Part shown: positions 25,450 through 34,761 of the stretch, piece after piece
Layout: every line of letters begins with the position of its first letter
How positions within the stretch are numbered: position 1 is the first letter of the stretch
Position numbers and translations under genes: made by a program
The notes under the pieces: generated by a model
Database searches by the model: none
Seen by the model: the letters and a program-made list of their open reading frames with translations, nothing else
Told to the model about the DNA's origin: nothing
Assembly: GCF_003670295.1 (NCBI RefSeq)
Contig: NZ_QXJG01000017.1
Location: forward strand, 1-34,761
Source of the DNA: Helicobacter burdigaliensis
GTDB taxonomy: Bacteria > Campylobacterota > Campylobacteria > Campylobacterales > Helicobacteraceae
Length of the DNA stretch: 34,761 nucleotides
Reading direction: 5' to 3'

Positions 25450-26556
25450 ATGAAACTTCACGCATTTAAATTATTTATTCTTTCTAATTTAAAAGGTTTA
25501 GCATTTGTATCCTGCATTGTAATTGCTGCTTTTTTGCTTGCAAATTCTAAAACCATTTATGAAAGCACACATCTAGCAGCTACTGCCTTTGCTATTTTAA
25601 TAGGCGCTGTTTTATCGCCTTGGTTTTTTAGATACCAGCACACACTGCAAGCAGGAGTGCAACTAAGTGCTAAAAAGCTTTTAAGGCTTGGGATTATTCT
25701 CTATGGGTTTAATGTAACCTTTAGCGAACTTGCAAATATTGGAATCTATGGCGTTTTACTTGCTGTTATTATTATCTGTCTTATCTTTTTTAGTGCACTT
25801 ATTTTAGGAGTTAAAGTTTTTAAACTAGATAAAGAAACTTCTATGCTAGTAGGAGCAGGTAGTGCGATATGTGGTGCTGCTGCTGTTTTAGCCCTAGAAT
25901 CTGTTTTAAAATCAGATACTTTTAAAGGGGTCGTTGCCGTAGGCACGGTGGTAATTTTTGGGTTAATTTGTATGTTCTTATATCCAATAGCCTTTAGTGC
26001 TGGATTAATCCCAAATCTAAATGGAAGCGGTATGGGGATTTATATGGGTGCTACCTTGCATGAAGTGGCAAATGTCGCAGGTGCTGCACAAATGGCAAAA
26101 GATATGTCCCCTACTAACTTTTCTCAAAGTGCAGCCAACGCAGCTGTGATTTTAAAGATGATGCGCGTGATTATGCTTGTGCCTTTTTTGCTTATTGTTT
26201 CTTATTATGTGGCTAAAAGCAATGCTCTAAGCTCTACACAAGCCCACACAAAAAAGCAAATCCAAGTCCCTTATTTTGCCTTTATGTTTTTAGGAGTGAT
26301 TGTTTTAAATACCTTTTTGTCCGAACATAAAGAAGCAATTATCTTAGGCATTAGCATAGAATCTTTACTAGAATTTGGAAAGCTACTTTGCTCTATTTGT
26401 ATCGTATTTGCCATGGCTGCACTTGGCTTACAAATTGATTTTAAAAAGTTTATAAAAACAGGGGGTAAGGCATTTGGTTTAGCGCTTAGCCTATGTTTTA
26501 TTTTAATAATTGCTGGGTATTTTTTGACACTTCTTTTTAGAGGGTTATTGTGGTAG
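25450..26556 (+). CDS. YeiH-family putative sulfate exporter
   Basis: 368 residues, about ten membrane helices, UPF0324/YeiH family. Typical segments are LAATAFAILIGAVLSPWF, the amphipathic VQLSAKKLLRLGIILYGFNV, GAGSAICGAAAVLALESV, the TLHEVANVAGAAQ half-site and ALGLQIDFKKF. Inner membrane. Family members are annotated as sulfate exporters on limited evidence. It is divergent from, and probably regulated by, the LysR gene. Confidence 0.92.
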   Translation: MKLHAFKLFILSNLKGLAFVSCIVIAAFLLANSKTIYESTHLAATAFAILIGAVLSPWFFRYQHTLQAGVQLSAKKLLRLGIILYGFNVTFSELANIGIYGVLLAVIIICLIFFSALILGVKVFKLDKETSMLVGAGSAICGAAAVLALESVLKSDTFKGVVAVGTVVIFGLICMFLYPIAFSAGLIPNLNGSGMGIYMGATLHEVANVAGAAQMAKDMSPTNFSQSAANAAVILKMMRVIMLVPFLLIVSYYVAKSNALSSTQAHTKKQIQVPYFAFMFLGVIVLNTFLSEHKEAIILGISIESLLEFGKLLCSICIVFAMAALGLQIDFKKFIKTGGKAFGLALSLCFILIIAGYFLTLLFRGLLW

Positions 26557-26557
26557 T

Positions 26558-26986
26558 TTAGCTCTCCATAAACTCTTTTAGGCTATTGCCTAAAAGCTTT
26601 TGTTTGCATTCTTTGCAAATCTCTAAAGGCTTGCTATAAAAAAACTTTGTTTGCACTCTATGAGAATACACTCCTAAAAAAAACTTTAATTCTTTTGTAA
26701 TAATTGCCCTAAACTCCTCATTTGTGATATTTTCTCTTACCTCTTTACAGGCAAAAAGATGCACCAAAGGATCTCCTTTACTTTTAAACACGCTCTCTTT
26801 TATCTTTGCTTGATAGAATAAAACCTTAATCTTGTCTCCATTAGGTAAAATAAAGTAAATCCCCTCATCTTCTAGGGAAAATTCCGCATAATTTGCACTA
26901 ATCCCCTCATCTTTTAGCAATTTTATAAGTGCTTCACTTAGGCTAATGCCCTCTTTTTTGCACGCATTTATTGTAGCTTCAAACAT
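26558..26986 (-). CDS. Conserved hypothetical protein downstream of MotE-like gene
   Basis: 142 residues from ATG 26984-26986. An upstream in-frame start would extend 40 basic residues into the motE-like gene with no support. No domain is named. The N-terminus is helical (MFEATINACKKEGISLSEAL), the middle beta-rich (FILPNGDKIKVLFYQ), and the C-terminus has a CKEC pair (CKECKQKLLG). Last gene of the hisZ-purA-fliJ-motE run; similar small genes stand in the same place in Campylobacter. Cytoplasmic. Confidence 0.75.
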   Translation of the reverse strand: MFEATINACKKEGISLSEALIKLLKDEGISANYAEFSLEDEGIYFILPNGDKIKVLFYQAKIKESVFKSKGDPLVHLFACKEVRENITNEEFRAIITKELKFFLGVYSHRVQTKFFYSKPLEICKECKQKLLGNSLKEFMES

Positions 26987-26993
26987 TGTTTTT

Positions 26994-27593
26994 CTACAAA
27001 GTATCATTAGCAGAAGCTTGTGACGTGGCGGTATCCGCCTCTTTTGGTGTTTGCAGTTTTTGCTCTTGTTTAGCTTCTTCTTGCGTAAAAGGAGGCCCTT
27101 TGACAATGAGTTGTGTAAGAGTTGCGGCTTTTTGTGGATTCATCTTAGCTAAAATCTTACTTGCCACTTTTGTATCTAACCCAAAAAGAATATTTGCTGC
27201 TTCTCCTTCTGGTAAATTTTCTAAAATCGCAGCCGATTTTGAATCTTTCATACTTGTATAGGCTTCCCCTACTTTGGTCTTGGTAGCGTTTTGAATTTGC
27301 TTTAAAATCTCTTCATTTTTTTTAAGCATTTTGTTGATTTTTTCTTCGGTGGCTTTAATATCTTGCTCTATTTTAGCGACTTTTTCTTCACGCTTTTTAA
27401 GCTCCGCTTCTTTTTGCTCTAAGATATTTTGTGTCGCATTTTGCAATGCTTGCAAAGCTTGTTGTTGCTCGTTAATCTTGTCAAGCTCTTTTAAAATCTC
27501 TCCTTTTCTTTGCTCAAAAATAATATTGCAATCTATTGTTTCTGCACTAAAACTGAATACCGCACAAAAAAACATTAAAATTAAAATTCTCAT
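26994..27593 (-). CDS. MotE-like periplasmic coiled-coil protein
   Basis: 199 residues. A signal peptide is visible (MRILILMFFCAVFSFSAETI), then a long coiled coil (about 25-100, EQKEAELKKREEKVAKIEQD), then an MgtE-N/FliG-like helical domain at about 112-160 (AAILENLPEGEAANILFGLD), then a Gln/Thr/Ala-rich tail. This matches the PDP/MotE type that supports MotB or flagellar motor assembly in the periplasm. The ATG overlaps the stop of the FliJ-like gene (ATGA), with AAGGGG before it. Confidence 0.8.
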   Translation of the reverse strand: MRILILMFFCAVFSFSAETIDCNIIFEQRKGEILKELDKINEQQQALQALQNATQNILEQKEAELKKREEKVAKIEQDIKATEEKINKMLKKNEEILKQIQNATKTKVGEAYTSMKDSKSAAILENLPEGEAANILFGLDTKVASKILAKMNPQKAATLTQLIVKGPPFTQEEAKQEQKLQTPKEADTATSQASANDTL

Positions 27594-28012
27594 GATAGCC
27601 CCTTGTTTGCATAAAGCATTACTGAAATTTCATCAAGATTTTTCCCCTCAAGCCTTTTAGATGTTTCTAGCATTTTTTTAATCTCTAGTTCCTCTAAATA
27701 TTTTGCTTTTTCATACTCAATATTTGCAAATTTAAAAGCTTCTTGAAGCTTTTTTCGTGTTTGTTTTAAAAAGGCTAATTCTCTCATTTTATCATCAATA
27801 CAATTTCTATATTCTTCTTTATGATGACAAAAGGTTAAAAACTCTTGATAAATCCCACTTCTTGGCTCTTGCAAGGTAGCAAACTCCCGCACCAAAGCAT
27901 CAATTTCACTTTGCTTTACTTCAATATCCTTTGCATTTTTTTGAAGCTCCCTTTCTGCTTCTTCTACCTTGCGTTTATTTAGCACTACAAGCTGTGTGAA
28001 TTTCGTCTTCAT
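27590..28012 (-). CDS. FliJ-like flagellar export chaperone
   Basis: 140 residues, almost wholly coiled coil (VVLNKRKVEEAERELQKNAK, LEELEIKKMLETSKRLEG). Size and pattern fit FliJ, the flagellar type III export stalk protein. Identification relies on coiled-coil pattern and on the following MotE-like gene, so moderate. It starts two bases after the purA stop. Confidence 0.7.
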   Translation of the reverse strand: MKTKFTQLVVLNKRKVEEAERELQKNAKDIEVKQSEIDALVREFATLQEPRSGIYQEFLTFCHHKEEYRNCIDDKMRELAFLKQTRKKLQEAFKFANIEYEKAKYLEELEIKKMLETSKRLEGKNLDEISVMLYANKGLS

Positions 28013-28014
28013 TC

Positions 28015-29265
<1,251 letters not shown>

Positions 29266-30105
29266 TTACTCCTTTATACTTAATAAATGATCGGTATAGA
29301 TTCCAAAGCCACAAGCTTTTTCATCATTGATTTTATAACTACCGCCTAAAATAACTGTTTTATTATACATAAAAAACCTAAAAAGCATTCCATCATAATA
29401 AGGCATAGGCGCATAAAAAAGGGGTGCTAAGATTAATTTTTCATATTCTAAGCTTTTTGCAAGCTCTAAAAGCTCTTTTAATTCCTCTTTTAAGGAACTA
29501 GGAGCCTCTTTCAATAAAGCTTGTAAATTTTGCAAATTTTGCACCCCCATTAAAGCCTTTAAAAAAGGATGTGCATCTTGAATCTTGGCTAGATTAATTT
29601 TTTCAAAATCCTCTAAAGCTACATTAAATTCTTGCGTGCAAAGCTTAGGTATTTTTGCATTAGAGATTTGCAAAAGTGGAAAAAGGGCTAACTTTTTTAA
29701 AAACTCCAAACACAACTTAATATGAGGCAAAACACAATCATTTTCAAAATTCTCTACCCCTATTTGATTGATTTCTGTCGTCGGATAGGTAAAAACTGGT
29801 TGCATATAAAACCACTTCTTACCAACTCTTTGCTCCTTAATATGCGGACTTAAAAGTCGCAAAGTATCAATGGTAGAATCATGCCTTAAGGTGATTTGCT
29901 GATTGTATTGATTAACAATCCTAACAACTTCTCTGCTTGTTGTATCTCTTTGATGTTCTAAATATGCAAAGCTAGGAGTGCTTATCTCCTCATAACCCTC
30001 TTGATACAAAAGATCACTTATAAGATTTTCTAGCTCTCTTTTCTTTCTTGCTTCTTTACCAAAATATAGCTTAGAGCCCTTTGGTATTTCATGACTTAAA
30101 ATCAC
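29266..30105 (-). CDS. hisZ: HisZ-like ATP phosphoribosyltransferase regulatory subunit
   Basis: 279 residues from GTG 30103-30105, with AGGGAT five bases upstream. It resembles a class II aminoacyl-tRNA synthetase core without anticodon domain: LLYQEGYEEISTPSFAYLEH as motif 1 and FYMQPVFTYPTTEINQIGVE as motif 2. GGSYKINDEKACGFGIYTDH is near the end. HisZ activates the short form of HisG. If this organism has the long HisG, this protein may have another role. It heads the purA run. Confidence 0.75.
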   Translation of the reverse strand: MILSHEIPKGSKLYFGKEARKKRELENLISDLLYQEGYEEISTPSFAYLEHQRDTTSREVVRIVNQYNQQITLRHDSTIDTLRLLSPHIKEQRVGKKWFYMQPVFTYPTTEINQIGVENFENDCVLPHIKLCLEFLKKLALFPLLQISNAKIPKLCTQEFNVALEDFEKINLAKIQDAHPFLKALMGVQNLQNLQALLKEAPSSLKEELKELLELAKSLEYEKLILAPLFYAPMPYYDGMLFRFFMYNKTVILGGSYKINDEKACGFGIYTDHLLSIKE

Positions 30106-30138
30106 GCTTTATCCCTTATTTTTCTATCAAAAGTTAGC

Positions 30139-30177
30139 ATTATAGCATAATATAATCCTCTATGATGTAAAATCATA
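30139..30177. promoter_or_regulatory. Divergent promoters with hairpin
   Basis: ATTATA at 30139-30144 is TATAAT on the minus strand, for the HisZ-like gene. TATAAT at 30151-30156 serves the plus strand. TATGAT/ATCATA (30161-30166 and 30172-30177, 5-base loop) lies at the expected plus-strand transcription start. Confidence 0.4.
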
Positions 30178-30215
30178 AAAAGCATTTGGACTTTTACCTT
30201 AGCAAAGGAGCAAAA

Positions 30216-30590
30216 ATGGCATTTAAGATTGACACACAAGCTTATAAAGAAAATCATCCAACCCAAACAAAGCCTAAAAATCCTACTAAAGACGAAAATT
30301 CACAAAACACCGCCATTAAAAATCCACCTCCTAAAAAACCCATAGGCGATCTTGAAAGCTACATTCCCCCTACTTCAAATAGTGCTTTTAGCTCCCTTTT
30401 TCTCTCACATAGTGAGTGGTTACAAAAAGAGTTTAATCTCAGCAAAGAGGCAATTATTAGTCTTTTAAAATCTCAAGACACTAAAGATGTGGAGATTTTA
30501 GAAGAGTTACAAAACTTGCAAAACAAAGAAATAAATCCAAACGATAGCGATTCATTTCTAGCTTTACTTCTTGCAGGACTAAAAAAGTAA
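30216..30590 (+). CDS. Hypothetical protein, 124 residues
   Basis: The start is ATG 30216 with a strong AAAGGAG five bases upstream. The N-terminal 50 residues are Pro/Lys/Asn-rich and probably disordered (NPPPKKPIGD). The C-terminal part is helical (WLQKEFNLSKEAIISLLKS, DVEILEELQNLQNK). No domain is recognised. It is cytoplasmic, and a few bases upstream of the exporter gene, so likely co-transcribed. Confidence 0.7.
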   Translation: MAFKIDTQAYKENHPTQTKPKNPTKDENSQNTAIKNPPPKKPIGDLESYIPPTSNSAFSSLFLSHSEWLQKEFNLSKEAIISLLKSQDTKDVEILEELQNLQNKEINPNDSDSFLALLLAGLKK

Positions 30591-30600
30591 AGAAAGTAAA

Positions 30601-31230
30601 ATGGATATTGCAATTACAGGATTCTTACTAGCTTTTTCACTTTTTGCAGGGATTGGCGCTCAAAATATCTTTGTCTTAAAACAGGGCATTATGAAAAACC
30701 ACATTTTATGGGTATGTCTTTGTTGCATTGCTTGTGATATTATCTTGGTAAATTTAGGGATTTTTGGTGTGGGAGAACTCATCTCTAAAAATAAAATTTT
30801 TATGATTTTACTTGGCGTTATAGGGGCATTATTTGTATTTTCTTATGGGCTTTTTTCCTTAAAATCTGCCTTTGAAGCTAAAAGCTTCAATCTAAGTTTT
30901 GCAGACAAAAAGCACTCTTTAAAAAAAACACTTCTGCAAACTCTAACCATCACTCTTATTAATCCCCATGTATATTTAGATACTATTGTAATATTAGGTG
31001 CAAACTCTTTGCGTTATGATTTTAGCGAAAAAGCCTTTTTTTCTTTGGGGATTATTAGTGCTTCTTGTGCTTGGTTTTTATGCTTAGGCTTTGCTTCTTT
31101 TAAAGCAAGTGAGTTTTTTAAAAAGCCTCTAAGCTGGGTAATAGTAAATCTTTTGAGTGCGGGGGTTATGTTTTTTATTGCTTATGGGCTTTTTATTTTT
31201 GTATTAGAGGAGATTAAATTATATTTCTAG
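30601..31230 (+). CDS. LysE/ArgO-family amino acid exporter
   Basis: 209 residues with about six membrane helices. The family N-terminal motif GIGAQNIFVLKQGI (18-31) and the mid-protein INPHVYLDTIVILG are clear; together they favour the LysE/ArgO branch. It exports basic amino acids, but substrate is not certain. It is ten bases after the preceding gene and ends at a bidirectional terminator. Confidence 0.9.
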   Translation: MDIAITGFLLAFSLFAGIGAQNIFVLKQGIMKNHILWVCLCCIACDIILVNLGIFGVGELISKNKIFMILLGVIGALFVFSYGLFSLKSAFEAKSFNLSFADKKHSLKKTLLQTLTITLINPHVYLDTIVILGANSLRYDFSEKAFFSLGIISASCAWFLCLGFASFKASEFFKKPLSWVIVNLLSAGVMFFIAYGLFIFVLEEIKLYF

Positions 31231-31231
31231 C

Positions 31232-31260
31232 TATCCCAAAAAGGGATAAAAGCTATTTTT
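31232..31260. terminator. Bidirectional terminator between exporter and yceI
   Basis: TATCCC (31232-31237), loop AAAAA, GGGATA (31243-31248), with outer AGC/GCT able to extend the stem, followed on the plus strand by ATTTTT. It lies between convergent genes and covers the stop of the YceI gene. Confidence 0.65.
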
Positions 31261-31825
31261 GCATATTTGCACTAAAGGTAATATCTACAACCGACCAACT
31301 AATATTTTGATGTCCAGGAGCTACATCGCTTAGTGCTTTAAGTGCTTTTACACTATTACTAAAATGGTGCAAATCAAGCTGTCCTTTAGCGACAAATTTA
31401 TCCCCTTCAATTGTATAAATAAGTGGGATTGTTGTGCTTTGCTTATTGATTGTGATTTTAGCTGAAATCACACCCTTATTATCGCCCTCTACGACATTTT
31501 TAAACATTACTTTAATATCACCTTTATCATTTAAAGTTTTAAAGAAAGTTTCAATAATGTTTGTTGTAATAATCTCATTATTTTCTCCCATATCCACTTC
31601 TTTTGGAGAAATCACCGCCTTAGCACCTTCTAATTGCCCTTTTAAACTAGAAGCATCTTTGCCAAAAGTATATTTAGCACTCTTAAAACTACCTTTTGTG
31701 CCTACCATAGCAGGAGTTTTATAGCCTTCAAACTCAATCTTTGCGCTCTTTGTATCAATCCCTCCTGCAAAAAGTGTAGCACTTAATGCAAAACTTACCA
31801 ATGTTCCCAAAACAATCTTTTTCAT
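31253..31825 (-). CDS. YceI-family periplasmic protein
   Basis: 190 residues with a signal peptide (MKKIVLGTLVSFALSATLFA). The mature part is a YceI lipocalin-like beta barrel that may bind isoprenoid or quinone-like lipids; relevant segments are AKIEFEGYKT, VKALKALSDVAPGHQ and ISWSVVDITFSA. Family size matches. AAAGGAT lies six bases before the ATG. Single-gene unit. Exact ligand and role are not known from the sequence. Confidence 0.9.
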   Translation of the reverse strand: MKKIVLGTLVSFALSATLFAGGIDTKSAKIEFEGYKTPAMVGTKGSFKSAKYTFGKDASSLKGQLEGAKAVISPKEVDMGENNEIITTNIIETFFKTLNDKGDIKVMFKNVVEGDNKGVISAKITINKQSTTIPLIYTIEGDKFVAKGQLDLHHFSNSVKALKALSDVAPGHQNISWSVVDITFSANMQK

Positions 31826-32027
31826 TATTTAATCCTTTTTGCATAAAATTGTAAAATTTTATTTAACTTTATTGAATTTACTTTATAAATCTATAACTTT
31901 TAGCCAAAATAGTCAAGTTTATTAATAAATAATAGATATTTTTAAATACTTTTTTAAATCCAAAAATCCTTCAAAAGATAAAGATATATGCCTTTTAGAA
32001 AATTTTTAAATGTATATTTTAGTAACA

Positions 32028-32237
32028 TATAATCTTTTTAGCAAAACTAAACCACCTAATAAAGTGGTAGCTTATGAAAATTTATGCAAACAATAACTTA
32101 AATTGTTATTTGTAGGCAAATATTACATATTTGCGTGGCATACAGGCAAAACGCAGTGCAAATCTAAATTATCTTTATTTAAAAGCACTTCTCTTAGAAA
32201 AGAGTAAGATACCTAAAACTGACAAGCAGTTTTTCTT
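32028..32237 (+). ncRNA. Candidate structured transcript
   Basis: TATAAT at 32028-32033 is followed by three hairpins: ACCAC/GTGGT (32051-32068), AATAAC/GTTATT (32092-32110) and GCAAATA/TATTTGC (32116-32134, loop TTACA). Further on, AAAACTG/CAGTTTT (32215-32233) ends in a T-rich tail, like a terminator. No gene begins behind it on this strand. It may be a small RNA, or simply a repeat-rich spacer. No known RNA family was recognised. Confidence 0.25.
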
Positions 32238-32304
32238 ATTCACTGCTTAAGCAGTTAATCCTTTGGAAAACGCCACAAGAATTCTTTTGCAATAAAGATA
32301 AAAA
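32161..32304 (-). repeat. Dispersed intergenic repeat, copy 2 (inverted)
   Basis: The reverse complement resembles 5281-5378: the shared blocks are CTTTATTGCAAAAGAA, TGTGGCG, and AAAACTGCTTGTCAGTTTT followed by AGGTATCTTACTC. Copy 2 has an extra 30 bases or so, including the perfect palindrome ACTGCTTAAGCAGT (32242-32255). No transposase is nearby. Confidence 0.65.
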
Positions 32305-32334
32305 GCTTAGAAAGCATTTTAAATTAAGAAGGAC

Positions 32335-32464
32335 AAATAATAAATTCCAGCAGTTACGGCATAGAAGAAGAGTTTTAAAGGGTTTTTCAAGAGGTTAATG
32401 TTTTTAAAGATTAGTAAGTTTCAAAAAAACAAAAAGCTAAAATAATAAATTCTAGTAGTGGCGG
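32335..32464 (+). repeat. Short direct repeat pair
   Basis: 25-base copies at 32335-32359 and 32440-32464 match at 21 positions (AAATAATAAATTC then AG, AGT, CGG shared), 105 bases apart. They lie in the spacer downstream of the exoprotein gene. No function is apparent. Confidence 0.5.
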
Positions 32465-32571
32465 TAAGGCTTTAGAAATTTTTTAAAAATTTTTAGGGTG
32501 AGGCTAGATAAAACTCTAGCGAACCCTATAAAATTTTTAAAATCTATTAAATGCTTACCCCAATACGAATT

Positions 32572-34761
32572 TTAAATCCTTTGTGCCATACAAGGATTAT
32601 TCGTTTTAAAATTCTCACTTACTACACAAGTTCTACTATTGAGTGTTCCCTCTTCTTCTTCAATAGCTTCTTTTTCTTCTTCAGCTGGTTTTACTAAGAC
32701 TACCTTTTCTTTATTTATCATAGAAGCATTGATGTCTTTTAAAGGTGTGGTTAGGGTTTGATCATCTCCTGCACCTCCATTTACACATTTTCCTATACAG
32801 CCTTCATTAACACTAGGTAATTTTAAAGTAAAATTTAAAGAGTTGTTATCAAACATAGCAATAGGAGTTTTACCTTCTAAACTAAATTCTTCTTGCATAG
32901 GTTCTAATGCTTTTTTAAAATCTTTTAAAAGATTATTAATTGCTTCTTGTCTAGCAAGTAAATCTTTTTGTTCTTGCAATAATTCTTTTTCAACACCTTT
33001 TAGATGTTCTTCATTCATAAAGTTTCCATCTTCTTTATCTTTTAGATATTGTACATATTTAGCATTAAAATTATTGACTGAATCTTTATAGTTTTTTAAA
33101 TCTTCATCTCTTAGCTTTTCTAATTCTTCTTTAATCTTTGTAAAGCTATTAAAAAGATTATCACTTTGATTGTTGTTTGCTAAAGTATAATCCTCACTAA
33201 AAAGAGATTGTATTCCTATATCCTCTTTATTGAAATATCTTAAGAAGTCTAGGGTTTGGATAATAGAATCTATATCATCGTTTAGTAAATCAAAGTTTAA
33301 ATTGCCTAGGATTTGTTTTAAAATCTCTTGGCTGAAGTCTTTGCTAGATAAATCATCTTGCACATTTGTTAATTCACCTTTGTTTGTGGGCATATTGATT
33401 TCTTCAGTAGGATAGGAAGTATTATCTTCGTTATTTACCAAAACAAAATCTCCATTTTCATATTTTATATTGCCAAATTGTGAATCCACTTTATCTCCAA
33501 TTTCGCTTATTTTTATTTCTGCATTTACATCTTCAATAAAATGACTATCTTTGGTGCTATCTGTAAAAAACTTTACATTGTCAAAAGAAGTGTTATCTAA
33601 GTAGTTTCCAGCATAGTCACCTATGAAAGTAGTCATTTTTCCTTTTTCTTCAAAAGCAATATTTTCATAATACATATGAATATTGCTAAATTTTGCATCT
33701 TTAAAACCTAATGATGCACCTGCAAAAGCCCCAAAACTATCATTTGAAATTGTTAAGTTTTCAAAAGATAAAACAATATTAGAAAATTCACTACCATCTG
33801 CATCTAAAAATCCTACAAATCCTCCTAAAATATTATTCCCTTCTAAGCCCTCATAATCTTTTAAAAGAATATTAGAAAATACACTCGATGTTGTGTCAAT
33901 CCCTCCTGCGAAACCTCCTGCCGAATGTTTACTTTCAATAATTCCTATATCACTTAAAGAGATATTTGAAAAATCCATATTTTTTCCTTCTATATACCCT
34001 GCAAATCCTCCTATATTTTGAGGTAAATACCCCTCTTTATAATCAAACTCTAAGCCATCTATTTTAACATTCCCTATCTTTAAATTATCCCCCTCTACTC
34101 TTCCAAATAATCCTGTATATCTTTGATTTGCATTAATCTTCACATTACTTAGTGTATAGCCCATACCATTAAAGTTTTTATTAAAGGCATATGTATGTCC
34201 CACAGGATCTACTTCTACTGCTGCTTCCCCTTGCATATCAATATCATTTGTCAATCTAAATTCATCAAATGCTATATTTCTAAAGCTTTCTGATTTATTC
34301 CAAGAATCTGCAAAGCCTTTCCAATCCTCTGCTGTGCTAATAAGTGCTAGCATTTGAAAATTATCTAACCCCGCTCCACTAAAATTGTATTTGCCTAAAT
34401 TTGCAAAATCATCTTTATATTTTTTATAATAATCTCCTGTATGGGTTGTAAAGCTTCCCCCTTCTTCTACATTTATATTAATATTTTTACCATTTAATGT
34501 ATCTCCATTGATATAGACATTCTTACCTTGTATATCTATTGAGTCTGCATAGTCTTTGCCACCTTCTAAATCTGTATTGCCTTTAATAGATACATCTTTA
34601 TCTAAGATTTCTACTTTATTTCCTACTAAAAAAACTTCTTTAGCTTTAATCTGTCCTCCTGTGTTGATAACAATATCTCCTTTGGGTTTAAAGACAGGAG
34701 AGAAAGAAGCTAATTTACCTTGTTGATTTGCATTTTTAAAATTATTAAGAGTTGTTTCATC
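32572..34761 (-). CDS. Large GLUG-motif exoprotein, haemagglutinin-like, partial at 5' end
   Basis: The frame is open from the window edge: 729 residues are visible and the start lies outside. An internal ATG at 34353 is not the start, because 136 sense codons precede it in frame. The first part has short beta-strand repeats (IDIQGKNVYINGDTLNG), as in filamentous haemagglutinin-type beta-helices. GLUG motifs follow (GGFAGYIEG, GGFAGGIDT, GGFVGFLDA). The second part (roughly 400-610) is coiled coil. A Cys-rich terminal segment ends CVVSENFKTNNPC. No C-terminal beta-barrel is present, so this fits a two-partner (TpsA) exoprotein rather than a classical autotransporter. Likely secreted or surface exposed. 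Confidence 0.8.
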   Translation of the reverse strand, partial: DETTLNNFKNANQQGKLASFSPVFKPKGDIVINTGGQIKAKEVFLVGNKVEILDKDVSIKGNTDLEGGKDYADSIDIQGKNVYINGDTLNGKNININVEEGGSFTTHTGDYYKKYKDDFANLGKYNFSGAGLDNFQMLALISTAEDWKGFADSWNKSESFRNIAFDEFRLTNDIDMQGEAAVEVDPVGHTYAFNKNFNGMGYTLSNVKINANQRYTGLFGRVEGDNLKIGNVKIDGLEFDYKEGYLPQNIGGFAGYIEGKNMDFSNISLSDIGIIESKHSAGGFAGGIDTTSSVFSNILLKDYEGLEGNNILGGFVGFLDADGSEFSNIVLSFENLTISNDSFGAFAGASLGFKDAKFSNIHMYYENIAFEEKGKMTTFIGDYAGNYLDNTSFDNVKFFTDSTKDSHFIEDVNAEIKISEIGDKVDSQFGNIKYENGDFVLVNNEDNTSYPTEEINMPTNKGELTNVQDDLSSKDFSQEILKQILGNLNFDLLNDDIDSIIQTLDFLRYFNKEDIGIQSLFSEDYTLANNNQSDNLFNSFTKIKEELEKLRDEDLKNYKDSVNNFNAKYVQYLKDKEDGNFMNEEHLKGVEKELLQEQKDLLARQEAINNLLKDFKKALEPMQEEFSLEGKTPIAMFDNNSLNFTLKLPSVNEGCIGKCVNGGAGDDQTLTTPLKDINASMINKEKVVLVKPAEEEKEAIEEEEGTLNSRTCVVSENFKTNNPCMAQRI

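Noticed and set aside
26987-27106. 40-residue N-terminal extension of the 142-residue gene
   Set aside because: Basic, low-complexity and fully inside the motE-like gene, in another frame.
30186-30215. TTG start ten codons upstream of the 124-residue gene
   Set aside because: ATG 30216 has a strong AAAGGAG in the right place; the TTG has none.

Overview
The window looks like a chromosomal segment of a Campylobacterota species, most probably an enterohepatic Helicobacter or close relative. The DNA is AT-rich. The right half carries a typical epsilonproteobacterial housekeeping set: a SecG-Frr-PyrE-RDD run, F0 subunit a, MsrPQ, TrpS, a LysR/YeiH pair, and a HisZ-like/PurA/FliJ-like/MotE-like run. 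Genus is inferred from gene content and order, not from a marker gene. No rRNA, tRNA, CRISPR array, transposase or integrase was found.

Region 1 (1-632) is gene-poor. It holds stacked short repeats ending in a G9 tract. Region 2 (633-15820) is an accessory block of large repeat proteins in two divergent transcription units. The leftward unit encodes a BspA-type leucine-rich-repeat protein, a MoxR-type AAA+ ATPase and a VWA-domain partner of the DUF2201 type, with 9-14 bp gaps. The rightward unit encodes a 606-residue ankyrin protein, a 1774-residue protein with an acidic stretch and an ankyrin tail homologous to the 606-residue protein, a 58-residue acidic small protein, and a DUF285 repeat protein broken by a 2-nt frameshift. 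None has a visible signal peptide, although the BspA LRR and DUF285 families are usually discussed as surface proteins. A MoxR/VWA pair next to several intracellular repeat-scaffold proteins is the best candidate here for an undescribed system, possibly chaperone/remodelling or conflict related. That role is inference.

Region 3 (15821-18352) holds small unrecognised genes, one frameshifted, and a stretch that may be a decayed membrane-protein gene. Region 4 (18353-23316, leftward) is conserved core: thiE-like, atpB, RDD, pyrE, frr, secG, msrQ, msrP. The thiE-like frame is open up to the atpB stop but has no ATG, GTG or TTG for its first 79 codons. It most plausibly starts at an ATT overlapping that stop.

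Region 5 (23459-31825) holds trpS, a LysR regulator divergent from a YeiH-family transporter, the hisZ-like/purA/fliJ-like/motE-like/unknown unit, a small unknown protein, a LysE-family exporter and a YceI-family periplasmic protein. Region 6 (31826-34761) is a 745-bp intergenic stretch with a promoter, hairpins and a dispersed repeat that also occurs inverted near 5.3 kb. It is followed by the 3' part of a large GLUG-motif exoprotein gene running off the right edge.
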